64,000 nt of DNA from JAKANT01 sp035502095 (GTDB lineage: Bacteria > Pseudomonadota > Gammaproteobacteria > Burkholderiales > Burkholderiaceae_F), in contig DATJUX010000020.1 in the NCBI GenBank assembly GCA_035502095.1, forward strand, positions 116,233 to 180,232, in the 5' to 3' direction. The notes beneath the pieces are model-generated. The model had not been told where the DNA came from. It was given only the letters and a program-made list of their open reading frames with translations, and did not search any database. The position numbers and the translations under genes were made by a program. Within the stretch, counting starts at the first letter, position 1; each line of letters starts with the position of its first letter. Below, in pieces: positions 1 through 7,252 of this stretch.

Positions 1-150
1 TTCACCCTGCCGCCGGGTACGGAGCCGGGGATCGCGACGCGCGTCAAGATGGCCCAGACGTCCAACGTGGTGGCCGTCGTGAAGGCCAACAACCAGTTCT
101 TCGTCGCCAGCAAGGAAGTGAAGGTCACGCTCGGCGGCTGTGGCGGTTGA
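1..150 (+). CDS. soxY: SoxY, C-terminal part (sulfur carrier of the Sox system)
   Basis: Only the last 49 codons are inside the window; the gene begins before base 1. The protein ends in GGCGG followed directly by TGA. That terminal Gly-Gly-Cys-Gly-Gly swinging arm is the hallmark of SoxY, whose cysteine covalently carries the sulfur substrate between SoxXA, SoxB and, where present, SoxCD in the periplasm. The next gene, 36 bases downstream, encodes its partner SoxZ, and SoxAXB follow, so identity is secure despite the truncation. The signal peptide and N-terminal domain cannot be seen. Confidence 0.95.
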   Translation, partial: FTLPPGTEPGIATRVKMAQTSNVVAVVKANNQFFVASKEVKVTLGGCGG

Positions 151-186
151 AGCGCCGCCGCCGCGAGGCAGATAGAAGGGAACCGC

Positions 187-498
187 ATGCCAGATCCGAT
201 GCGAATCCGCGCCAATGTGCACGCCGACGGCGTCGACGTGCGCGTGCTCATGAGCCACGAGATGGAGACCGGCCAGCGCAAGGACGCCGACGGCAGCATC
301 GTGCCCGCCCACTTCATCTCCAATGTCACCATTACACATGCCGGCAAGACGGTGCTGAGCGCCGAGTGGGGACCGGCGGTCTCGAAGAACCCTTACCTGC
401 AGTTCAAGTTCCAGGGCGGCAGCAAGGGCGACGAGATCACCGTGACCTGGGTCGACAACAAGGGCGAAACGCGCACCGACAAGGCCACGATCGCCTGA
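187..498 (+). CDS. soxZ: SoxZ, sulfur-carrier partner of SoxY
   Basis: SoxZ forms the SoxYZ heterodimer that holds thiosulfate-derived sulfur on the SoxY cysteine in the periplasm. The 103-residue length is normal. The sequence is a single immunoglobulin-like beta domain with the family's typical N-terminal stretch (MRIRA, then VDVRVLMSHEMETGQR) and the KNPYLQF segment. It has no signal peptide, as expected, because SoxZ is thought to be exported together with SoxY. An AAGGGA ribosome site lies six bases before the ATG. It follows soxY by 36 bases and precedes soxA by 14, consistent with one operon. Confidence 0.95.
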   Translation: MPDPMRIRANVHADGVDVRVLMSHEMETGQRKDADGSIVPAHFISNVTITHAGKTVLSAEWGPAVSKNPYLQFKFQGGSKGDEITVTWVDNKGETRTDKATIA

Positions 499-512
499 GC
501 GCAGGAGATGCC

Positions 513-1337
513 ATGGGTCGAGACCGGGCCGCCGCGTTCGCGGGCGCGTTGACCAGTGTCGCGCTCGTGTTGCTCGCGGGCGGCGCGGCGGCGCAGAACA
601 GCACGACGGACGAGATCGCGCGCTATCGGCAGATGCTGCAGGATGGCAATCCGGCCGAACTGCTCGTCGCGCGCGGCGAAGATCTCTGGAAGACCGCGCG
701 CGGGCCGAACGACGTCTCGCTCGAGCGCTGTGATCTCGGGCTCGGTCCCGGTGTCGTCAAGGGCGCGTACGCGCGTCTCCCGCGTTACTTCGCGGACGCC
801 GACCAGGTGCTCGACTTCGAAGGGCGCCTCGTGTACTGCATGGTGACCCTGCAGGGTTTCGCGCGCGCCGACGCGGTGAAGAATCCCTTTTCCGGGGTCG
901 GCGAGCGCCAGACGGATATCGAGGCGCTCACCGCCTATGTGGTCGATGCATCGCACGGCATGAAGATCGACGTGCCGCAGGAGCACCCCCGGGAAAAGGC
1001 GGCGTTCGAGCGCGGCCGTTACTTGTTCTACATGCGCGGCGGCCCGTACGACTTCGCCTGTTCGACCTGCCACGGCGCCGACAACCAGCGCATTCGCCTG
1101 CAGGACCTGCCCAACTTCGAGAAGAGCGAGGCCGCCCGGCGGGCGTTCGCGCAGTGGCCGGCGTATCGCGTGTCGCAGGGAGCGCTGCGCACCATGCAGT
1201 GGCGCATCAACGACTGCTTCCGGCAGCAGCGCTTTCCGGAACCCATTTTCGTCTCCCAGGCGACGATCGATCTCATCACGTTCCTGGGCGTGCGCGCGAA
1301 CGGCGGCACGATGGAAGCGCCGTCGATCAAGCGCTAG
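513..1337 (+). CDS. soxA: SoxA, c-type cytochrome subunit of SoxAX
   Basis: SoxA with SoxX oxidatively joins thiosulfate to the SoxY cysteine. The 274-residue protein has an N-terminal signal peptide (hydrophobic residues about 9-22, AAAQ cleavage region). One CxxCH haem site is present (CSTCH, residues 183-187), and the conserved active-site cysteine lies at about 235 in NDCFRQQRFPEP. Two further cysteines (73 and 109) stand where dihaem SoxA proteins carry the first haem, so this looks like the monohaem type with a structural disulfide. The ATG at 513 was chosen because GCAGGAG lies five bases upstream and a signal peptide begins there; an in-frame extension to 147 would overlap soxZ. Confidence 0.94.
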   Translation: MGRDRAAAFAGALTSVALVLLAGGAAAQNSTTDEIARYRQMLQDGNPAELLVARGEDLWKTARGPNDVSLERCDLGLGPGVVKGAYARLPRYFADADQVLDFEGRLVYCMVTLQGFARADAVKNPFSGVGERQTDIEALTAYVVDASHGMKIDVPQEHPREKAAFERGRYLFYMRGGPYDFACSTCHGADNQRIRLQDLPNFEKSEAARRAFAQWPAYRVSQGALRTMQWRINDCFRQQRFPEPIFVSQATIDLITFLGVRANGGTMEAPSIKR

Positions 1338-1347
1338 CGGGGACGTG

Positions 1348-1965
1348 ATGAACGCGCGCAACTTCCTCGCATGCGGAGCCCTGATCGCGCTGGCGGGTGC
1401 GTGTGCCACGCAGCGCTACACGCCTCCGACCGACCAGGAGACGCTCGCGGTGATCCGCGCGGGTTTCCAGGATCGCGGCATCGCGAAGGTCGATCGCCTG
1501 AACCAGACCGAGCTGCAGGCGGCGTGCAGCAAGTATCGCAACAACCCCCCGCTGGAGGTGCGGGCGCAGCTCGAGAAGGCGGCGGCGGCGAGCGTGAAGT
1601 ACCCGGGCGACGGCAGGTGGCTGGGCGACTTCAAGCAGGGCGAACGCATCGCGCAGACCGGGGTCGGCCTGCAATGGACCGACACCGCGACCACCGTCAA
1701 CGGCGGCAATTGCTACGCGTGCCACCAGCTGACGAAGGAGGAGATCTCCTTCGGCAACCTCGGCCCGTCGCTGTACCACTACGCGAAGACTCACGGCACC
1801 GGCGAGCCGACGCTGCGCTACACGTGGGGCAAGATCTGGAACACGCACGCCTACCACGCGTGTTCGCAGATGCCGCGCTTCGGCGACGCGGGCATCCTGA
1901 CCGAAGAACAGATCAGGCACGTGATGGCGCTGCTGCTGGATCCCGACTCCCCGGTCAACCGGTAG
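1348..1965 (+). CDS. soxX: SoxX, monohaem c-type cytochrome subunit of SoxAX
   Basis: This is the electron-accepting partner of SoxA. The haem-binding motif is CYACH (residues 122-126). The likely distal ligand is Met175 in CSQMPRF, a typical SoxX feature. The N-terminus is hydrophobic and ends in LAGAC, which fits a permissive lipobox, so the protein may be membrane-anchored rather than free in the periplasm. At 205 residues it is longer than many SoxX proteins; about 80 residues separate the signal region from the cytochrome fold. GTG at 1345 directly precedes ATG at 1348; the ATG is preferred. It sits 10 bases after soxA. Confidence 0.93.
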   Translation: MNARNFLACGALIALAGACATQRYTPPTDQETLAVIRAGFQDRGIAKVDRLNQTELQAACSKYRNNPPLEVRAQLEKAAAASVKYPGDGRWLGDFKQGERIAQTGVGLQWTDTATTVNGGNCYACHQLTKEEISFGNLGPSLYHYAKTHGTGEPTLRYTWGKIWNTHAYHACSQMPRFGDAGILTEEQIRHVMALLLDPDSPVNR

Positions 1966-2058
1966 GCCGGCTGCGGTGGACTTCGCGCGCGTGCGATCCG
2001 CCATGCACCGGCGCTCGGTGCACGCGGGCCTTTGGGCAGTCGGGAGGATCGGCGCCTG

Positions 2059-3777
2059 ATGCACCGGCGCGAATTCCTGCAGGTTCTTGCCGCGGGTGCC
2101 GCGGCGGGCATGCCGCTCGCGTCGCCCGCGGTGCTCGCGCAGCAGCCCGACGCGGCGCGCCGCCTCTATGACCTGCCGCGCTTCGGCAACGTGCATTTGC
2201 TGCACTTCACGGATTGCCACGCCCAGCTGCGCCCGCTCTACTTCCGCGAGCCGAGCGTGAATCTCGGCGTGGGTGCCGCGGCCGGCCAGCCGCCGCACCT
2301 CGTCGGCGAACATCTGCTCCGTTTTTTCGGACTCGCGCCGCGCTCGATCGAAGCGCACGCGTTCACCTGCCTCGACTTCGAGGCCGCCGCGCGCACCTAC
2401 GGCAAGGTCGGCGGCTTCGCCCACCTGGCGACGCTCGTGCAACGCCTGAAGGCTGGCCGCCCCGGCGCGCTGCTGCTCGACGGCGGCGACACGTGGCAGG
2501 GATCGGCGACGTCGCTGTGGACCCGCGGGCAGGACATGATCGACGCCTGCAAGCTGCTCGGCGTCGACGTCATGACGGCGCACTGGGAGATGACGTACGG
2601 TGCCGGGCGCGTGCTCGAGGTGATCGAGAAGGACCTCGCCGGCCGGACCGCGTTCGTGGCGCAGAACATCGCCACGGCCGACTTCGGCGATCCGGTGTTC
2701 CCGGCGTACGTGATGCGCGAAATGAACGGCGTGCCGGTGGCGATCGTCGGCCAGGCGTTTCCGTACACGCCGATCGCGCATCCGCGCCACTTCGTCGCCG
2801 ACTGGACGTTCGGCATCCAGGACGTGCGCATGCAGGCCTGCGTCGACGAGGTGCGCGCGAAGGGCGCGCAGGCGGTAGTCGTGCTGTCGCACAACGGGAT
2901 GGACGTCGACCTGAAGATGGCCCGGCGCGTGCGCGGCATCGACGCCATTCTCGGCGGACACACGCACGACGGCGTGCCGGCACCGACCATCGTCGCCAAC
3001 GCGGGCGGCCCGACGCTGGTGACGAACGCGGGCAGCCACGGGAAATTCCTGGCCGTGCTCGACTTCGACGTGCGCGCGGGCAAGGTCGCGGATTTTCGCT
3101 ACAAGCTGCTGCCGGTTTTCGCGCAACTGCTGCCGGCGGATCCGGCGATGACGGTGCACATCGACAGCGTGCGCAAGCCGTTCGAAAGCCGGCTCGCCGA
3201 GAAGCTCGCGGTCTCCGAGACGCTGCTCTACCGGCGCGGGAACTTCAACGGCAGCTTCGACCAGCTTATCTGCGATGCGCTGCTCGAGGTGCGTGGCGCG
3301 CAGATCGCGCTTTCGCCAGGCTTCCGCTGGGGGCCCACGCTGCTGCCCGGCCAGCCGATCCTGATGGAAGATGTCATGGATCAAACCGCGATCACGTATC
3401 CGTTCACGACGCTCACCGAGATGAGCGGGGCGACCATCAAGTCGATCCTGGAGGATGTCGCCGACAACCTGTTCAATCCCGATCCCTACCTGCAGCAGGG
3501 CGGCGACATGGTGCGCATCGGCGGGTTGACGTACGCGATCGAGCCCGCCGCGACCGTGGGCCGTCGCATCTCCGACATGCGACTCGACGGGCGACCGATC
3601 GACGCTGAGCGGACCTACAAGGTGGCCGGATGGGCACCCGTTGCCGAGGATGCGCGCGGGATGCCGATCTGGGAGGTGGTGGCGGCCTATCTGAGGGCGC
3701 ACAAGACCGTGCGCCCGCGCAGGCTCAACGAGCCGGTGATTCGGGGGATGGAGGGGAACCGAGGGATGTCGGCTTGA
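2059..3777 (+). CDS. soxB: SoxB, thiosulfohydrolase
   Basis: SoxB hydrolyses sulfate from the SoxY-cysteine-S-thiosulfonate intermediate in the periplasm, using two manganese ions. The 572-residue protein belongs to the 5'-nucleotidase-like metallophosphoesterases. Metal-site motifs are visible: TDCHAQ at about 51-56, DGGDTWQG, SHNGMDVD and GGHTHDG, followed by a C-terminal 5'-nucleotidase-type domain. The N-terminus MHRREFLQ then a hydrophobic run to AQQP resembles a Tat signal, as is usual for SoxB. The ATG at 2059 is preceded by GGGAGGATC at about 2042-2050. soxCD does not follow; a tRNA gene and an SDR do. Confidence 0.95.
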   Translation: MHRREFLQVLAAGAAAGMPLASPAVLAQQPDAARRLYDLPRFGNVHLLHFTDCHAQLRPLYFREPSVNLGVGAAAGQPPHLVGEHLLRFFGLAPRSIEAHAFTCLDFEAAARTYGKVGGFAHLATLVQRLKAGRPGALLLDGGDTWQGSATSLWTRGQDMIDACKLLGVDVMTAHWEMTYGAGRVLEVIEKDLAGRTAFVAQNIATADFGDPVFPAYVMREMNGVPVAIVGQAFPYTPIAHPRHFVADWTFGIQDVRMQACVDEVRAKGAQAVVVLSHNGMDVDLKMARRVRGIDAILGGHTHDGVPAPTIVANAGGPTLVTNAGSHGKFLAVLDFDVRAGKVADFRYKLLPVFAQLLPADPAMTVHIDSVRKPFESRLAEKLAVSETLLYRRGNFNGSFDQLICDALLEVRGAQIALSPGFRWGPTLLPGQPILMEDVMDQTAITYPFTTLTEMSGATIKSILEDVADNLFNPDPYLQQGGDMVRIGGLTYAIEPAATVGRRISDMRLDGRPIDAERTYKVAGWAPVAEDARGMPIWEVVAAYLRAHKTVRPRRLNEPVIRGMEGNRGMSA

Positions 3778-3779
3778 GA

Positions 3780-3797
3780 AGCCGGGAACACCCGGCT
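3780..3797 (+). terminator. Possible hairpin ending the sox operon
   Basis: Seven base pairs of perfect inverted repeat (AGCCGGG and CCCGGCT) with a four-base loop lie right after the soxB stop codon and before the tRNA gene. There is no run of T after the stem, so it may be only a weak or Rho-assisted terminator. Confidence 0.35.
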
Positions 3798-3818
3798 CCT
3801 CGTTATGCTTCCAGCCCC

Positions 3819-3906
3819 GGAAGCGTGGCCGAGCGGTTTAAGGCACCGGTCTTGAAAACCGGCAAGGGGCAACCCTTCGTGAGTTCGAATCTCACCGCTT
3901 CCGCCA
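3819..3906 (+). tRNA. tRNA-Ser(UGA)
   Basis: A full cloverleaf can be folded. The acceptor stem is GGAAGCG (3819-3825) with CGCTTCC (3896-3902), followed by discriminator G and an encoded CCA (3904-3906). The anticodon stem CCGGT/ACCGG encloses loop CTTGAAA, with anticodon TGA at 3853-3855. A long variable arm (about AAGGGGCAACCCTTCGT) is typical of serine tRNAs. The T loop reads GTTCGAATC. A TATGCT hexamer at about 3804-3809 could be its -10 box. Confidence 0.97.
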
Positions 3907-3943
3907 GAACTCAGAGCCGAACCGACAGCAAGAGGGGGCGACA

Positions 3944-4639
3944 ATGAACTCGGTCCTTGTGACTGGCGCTGCGCGTGGCATTGGGCTTGAGTTCTGCCGA
4001 CAGCTCGTCGCGCGAGGCGACTCGGTCGTCGCAACCTGTCGTCGATCTTCCGACGAGTTGCGCGCGGTGAAACTTCGGATCGTCGACGACATCGACGTGA
4101 CGAGCGACGACGCCTGCGCGCGGCTCGCGCGCAATCTGCAAGGGAAGCCGATCGATTGGGTCGTCCTCAACGCGGGCGTGTTCGAGTCCACGTCCCTCGG
4201 CAGCCTCGAGTTCGAGCGCATGCGGCACGAATACGACGTCGATGCTCTCGGGCCGCTACGAATCACGCAGGCGCTGCTGGCGAACATCCCGCGCGGCGGG
4301 AAAATCGCTCTCGTGAGCAGCCGCGCGGGCTCGATCGGCGACAACTCGTCGGGCGGGATATACGGGTATCGAATGGCCAAGGCAGCGCTGAACATGGCCG
4401 GTGTCTCGCTCGCGCACGATCTCCAGGCGCGCGGCATCGCGGTTGTCCTGCTGCATCCGGGCGTGGTGGATACCGAGATGCTTCGTTCGGGCATGGATGC
4501 GCTGGGGCAAATGGTGCGGTCCGCCGACCTGATCACTCCGCGCGTCGCCGTGGAGGCCATGTTGACCCGTATCGACGAGCTGACGCTTTCGAGCAGCGGA
4601 CGTTTTCTGCACCGAAATGGCCAGGTGCTTCCCTGGTAG
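3944..4639 (+). CDS. Short-chain dehydrogenase/reductase of unknown substrate
   Basis: A 231-residue classical SDR. The N-terminal nucleotide-binding motif is TGAARGIG, the NAG motif appears in VLNAGVF, and the catalytic Ser-Tyr-Lys set is visible as SSRAG and YGYRMAK. The short length and the gap between Tyr and Lys match the C-factor/sniffer-like SDR branch, which has no single known substrate. ATG at 3944 is preceded by GAGGGGGCGAC. It starts 38 bases after the tRNA-Ser gene and has no obvious operon partner, because the sequence downstream is a decayed gene. The substrate cannot be predicted. Confidence 0.85.
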   Translation: MNSVLVTGAARGIGLEFCRQLVARGDSVVATCRRSSDELRAVKLRIVDDIDVTSDDACARLARNLQGKPIDWVVLNAGVFESTSLGSLEFERMRHEYDVDALGPLRITQALLANIPRGGKIALVSSRAGSIGDNSSGGIYGYRMAKAALNMAGVSLAHDLQARGIAVVLLHPGVVDTEMLRSGMDALGQMVRSADLITPRVAVEAMLTRIDELTLSSSGRFLHRNGQVLPW

Positions 4640-4676
4640 GTGCCGCGCTCGACTGGCGGATGAAGGAGCACGAAGC

Positions 4677-5060
4677 ATGTTGCTGAACGGCCGCCGCCGA
4701 TTGATCATCGCGATACCTGCCTGGCGGGGCTCGCGTACACCCGGACTGCGGCAACGCGGACGAGCGAGGCCGCGCGCGAACTCGATCGGCTCGGTGACTT
4801 CGAGGTCGTTCCCGGGCCGCCCGGCGCCGTCATCGGTGTCCCTCACGGCACGGCTGATAGCGGCACGCTCGACGCGGGGCGCGCCATCTGCAAGCGGTTG
4901 GGCTGGGCCGGCGTCTTCGTCACCGGATTCTGGGACGCGAAGACGCGACAGCGCATCAACGTCAACCGGCCGACCGAGTGGTTGATCGGGCCTGAGTCCT
5001 AGGTGCTTCGGGAATGGCGCAGCGATCGCGCGGTCGCCGCGAACGCCCGCTACGCCCAAC
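4677..5060 (+). pseudogene. Decayed N-formylglutamate-amidohydrolase-like gene
   Basis: Two reading frames together look like one secreted protein. From ATG 4677 the first frame gives a positively charged then hydrophobic start (MLLNGRRRLIIAIPA), like a signal peptide. From about 4718 a second frame continues it (CLAGLAYTRTAAT) and then reads VPHGTADSGT, LGWAGVFVTGF and RINVNRPTE, motifs I associate with N-formylglutamate-amidohydrolase-like proteins. That second frame has no start codon of its own and meets a TAG at 5000-5002. Beyond the stop the same frame still looks protein-like (VLREWRSDRAVAANARYAQL) to about 5060. The pattern suggests a frameshift, an in-frame stop and loss of the C-terminal half. 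The family assignment comes from motif memory and is moderate only. Confidence 0.5.
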
Positions 5061-5435
5061 TACCGGGCGGCGTCGACGATCTCGAAAATCGCGGACAAGG
5101 GTTGCGCGATCGAGCATTCCGGGCGGTGTACGGCAATCGTGCGTGGCGACTCGCTAATGCCGAGTGCCTGGCCGATGCCGTTGCATCGGCGCGTTGGGCG
5201 TACCGTGATCGTGATGCGGGGTGGTGCCGGCGGTTGGCCACGAGCAGTCGGGCCAGTGTTAACGCTCAGCGAATCCACTGTCGGAATCCGCACCGGGCAT
5301 TGCCGATAGTCGGAATTCTTTACAGCTGGGCAAACCTTACAGCGCCGAGAGGCTGCAACTCGTTGATTCCACTCAGAGGCGTTTCCATGAGCCCGGTTCT
5401 TGCATAACCCTCTGCATCGCCCACTTCGGCGTTTC
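5061..5435. other. Non-coding gap before the PEP-CTERM gene
   Basis: No convincing gene is visible. On the minus strand about 5060-5190 reads like the tail of a protein (CSIAQPLSAIFEIVDAAR), but it has no plausible upstream part and is probably debris or chance. Two short direct repeats occur: GTCGGAAT, and TTACAGC around 5320-5345. The promoter of the PEP-CTERM gene should lie in the last 100 bases, but no clear sigma-70 or sigma-54 pair is recognisable. Confidence 0.4.
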
Positions 5436-6017
5436 ATGCGGAGGTTTTGGTTGAACTCGATCGTCAAGGTGTTGTTTGGCGCCGGTCTTGGCGCGATCGC
5501 CGGATGGGCCGCGGCCTCTCCAGTGAGTGTCAGCGACTCGACGACGTCGATCGGTCCTCTGACTTACTTTGCCGACACGTTCACCGAGTCAGGCATGGCG
5601 GGGTCGCTCAATCTCGACACCGCTGCGCCAACGCCTGGTGTGCAGGTCAACGAAGCGCTTCTGGCGGTGGGGGACAGCGGCCTGACCGACGCCTCGCAGA
5701 CGTTTACCCTGAGCTTCGATCTGACGCTGGATGGCGTCACGCACACGATGACGCAGACGATGCTGTGGACGGTCACGCCGAGCCAGGATCAGACGCTCGC
5801 GGCCGCCGCGAGCAGCGGCGTACTTTTCGTGACGGGCGCCGGCAACTGGCTGGTGACGCTCGACTCGTTTCAGATGACTGCGGACTTCTTCGGCAACTAC
5901 GCTACCCCGGTCACCGCGGATTTTGCTGCGGTTCCGGAACCGGGCACGCTCGCGCTGTTGTCGATCGGGTTGCTCGGCGCGAGCCTGGTCGCAGCGCGCC
6001 GCCGCCAGCGCAGCTGA
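5436..6017 (+). CDS. PEP-CTERM sorted secreted protein
   Basis: About 193 residues. An N-terminal signal peptide (MRRFWLN, hydrophobic run, AAAS) leads into a Ser/Thr-rich, low-charge beta-type body. The C-terminus has the exosortase sorting signal: VPEPGT, a hydrophobic helix, then ARRRQRS. Such proteins are processed by EpsH-type exosortases and usually belong to an extracellular matrix; no exosortase is in this window. The start is uncertain: ATG 5436 is used here, but TTG at 5451 has a better-placed GGAGG (5440-5444). A strong terminator follows, so it is probably transcribed alone. The body domain is not recognised. Confidence 0.85.
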   Translation: MRRFWLNSIVKVLFGAGLGAIAGWAAASPVSVSDSTTSIGPLTYFADTFTESGMAGSLNLDTAAPTPGVQVNEALLAVGDSGLTDASQTFTLSFDLTLDGVTHTMTQTMLWTVTPSQDQTLAAAASSGVLFVTGAGNWLVTLDSFQMTADFFGNYATPVTADFAAVPEPGTLALLSIGLLGASLVAARRRQRS

Positions 6018-6038
6018 TCCCCGCAGCGGGTCATCAAG

Positions 6039-6069
6039 AAGCGCGCCCCTCGTCGGGGCGCGCTTTTTT
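6039..6069 (+). terminator. Rho-independent terminator of the PEP-CTERM gene
   Basis: A nine-base-pair GC-rich stem (6041-6049 with 6055-6063, GCGCGCCCC/GGGGCGCGC) with a five-base loop is followed by six T residues at 6064-6069. It lies 22 bases after the stop codon. The opposite strand lacks a T run, so it mainly serves the plus strand. Confidence 0.9.
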
Positions 6070-6116
6070 GTGGGTCCCTGCAAGCACCGTCGAGCGCGGC
6101 GTCCGACCCTGATCCG

Positions 6117-6707
6117 CTACTTCTTCGCGCTCTTCGGCTCGACTGCGATCGCGACCGCCTCGGTATAGGTGGCCTGGATCTGGTCGCCGACCTTGATCAG
6201 CTTGAACTGCTCGGGGTCGCGCACCTGCATTTCGACAGTGCGATGCGCGCCCTTCAGCGTGACGGTCTGCGTGGTGTCGTCGAGCTTGACGACGTTGCCC
6301 ACGACCTTGACCTGGCGTGCAGCGCCGGCCGCGGGGGTTTCGCCAGGTTTGGCCGTGGCGGCACCGCCGCTTTCGGTCATGCCCAACGGTTGGCCGCCGC
6401 CTTTTTTCAACTCGACGACGAGCGCTTCGGCGTACTTGGCCACGACCTTGTCGCCGACCTTGAGCTTGTCGAAGTTCTGCATCTCCGGCGGGGCGACCAT
6501 GCTCATCGAGTCACCCTTCGGTCCCTTGAGTTTGATGGTGCGCGTGGCCTTGTCGATGCCGGTGATGGTTGCCTCGGCTTCGATGGTCTGCGCGGCTGCG
6601 GCCACGCCCGGCCCGGTGGCGGTCGTCGCCCCGGCAGTCTGCGCCGAGGCGGTTTGTGCAATGACGAGCGCCAGCGCAAGGGTCGCGGCGGGGATCAATC
6701 CATTCAT
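6117..6707 (-). CDS. Secreted protein with two copies of a small domain, function unknown
   Basis: A 196-residue protein with a clear signal peptide (MNGLIPA, hydrophobic run, SAQ). The mature part contains two related segments, about residues 42-101 and 132-189. They share the order ITG/VVK, ID or LD, T.T.KLKG or TVTLKG, then a charged region, then KVGD followed by ..A.Y.EA..V.V. The spacer is rich in Gly, Ala and Pro. The repeats look like small beta-barrel units, but I cannot name the family. GGAGC on the coding strand precedes the ATG. No linked gene indicates a role. Confidence 0.75.
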   Translation of the reverse strand: MNGLIPAATLALALVIAQTASAQTAGATTATGPGVAAAAQTIEAEATITGIDKATRTIKLKGPKGDSMSMVAPPEMQNFDKLKVGDKVVAKYAEALVVELKKGGGQPLGMTESGGAATAKPGETPAAGAARQVKVVGNVVKLDDTTQTVTLKGAHRTVEMQVRDPEQFKLIKVGDQIQATYTEAVAIAVEPKSAKK

Positions 6708-6876
6708 TCGTAGCTCCGGTCGTTAAGGGCGTTGGAGTTGGCTTGCGTCCGCGAGCACAGGGTGCCCGCAGGGTGCCGGAGCATACCGCCCTCCGCGCGC
6801 AACCGTTTTCGGCCGCGCGCCTGCAAGAGCAGTCCCGTGCGTTAGCGCACGGGATGTCTGAGGAAACCCGTTCGCT

Positions 6877-7101
6877 TCAACGGTTGGGCGGCACGCTCAT
6901 CAAGTACCAGCGCGGCGCGTCTTCGTCGTCCATGTAGAAGTGCGGGTCGAGCAGGCTAGGGCCTGCGAAGCCGGCCGGCGCGATGTAAGTGCCGCCGTAG
7001 GTGGGGCTGCTCCCGCCATAGAAACGCGTCTGAAATTGCGGCGTTGTCCCGCAAGCGGAAACGAGCGGGAGCAACGACAGTGCGCAGATCGCTTTCAGCA
7101 T
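6877..7101 (-). CDS. Small lipoprotein, function unknown
   Basis: A 74-residue product. The N-terminus MLKAICALSLLPLVSAC ends in a good lipobox (VSAC), so it should be an outer- or inner-membrane lipoprotein. The mature part is rich in Gly, Tyr, Pro and Ser with acidic MDDED near the end, and has no motif I recognise. The ATG at 7101 (coding strand) follows GGAGA at a normal distance. A longer in-frame extension to 7350 is possible but would bury the signal peptide, so it was not used. Confidence 0.7.
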   Translation of the reverse strand: MLKAICALSLLPLVSACGTTPQFQTRFYGGSSPTYGGTYIAPAGFAGPSLLDPHFYMDDEDAPRWYLMSVPPNR

Positions 7102-7252
7102 CGTGTTTCTCCAGTACGACGGCGTGTTCCGGTCTTGACGGCTGCCAGTCCGGCGCAGCGCCCCGCTCGCAAAGAATAGCCTACGGGCCAATGGGCGGAG
7201 CAGGTCTCCGCACCAAGTCTTGCGGCAGGCTTGCGCCGATGCAAGCTGCCTG

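Noticed and set aside
1327..3702. 791-codon open frame antisense to soxX and soxB
   Set aside because: It is a GC-rich shadow frame: composition is Arg/His/Ala-rich without motifs, while the sense strand encodes SoxX and SoxB with intact catalytic motifs.
3819..7250. Genomic island integrated at tRNA-Ser
   Set aside because: The stretch looks accessory, but there is no integrase and no second copy of the tRNA 3' end seen in the window.
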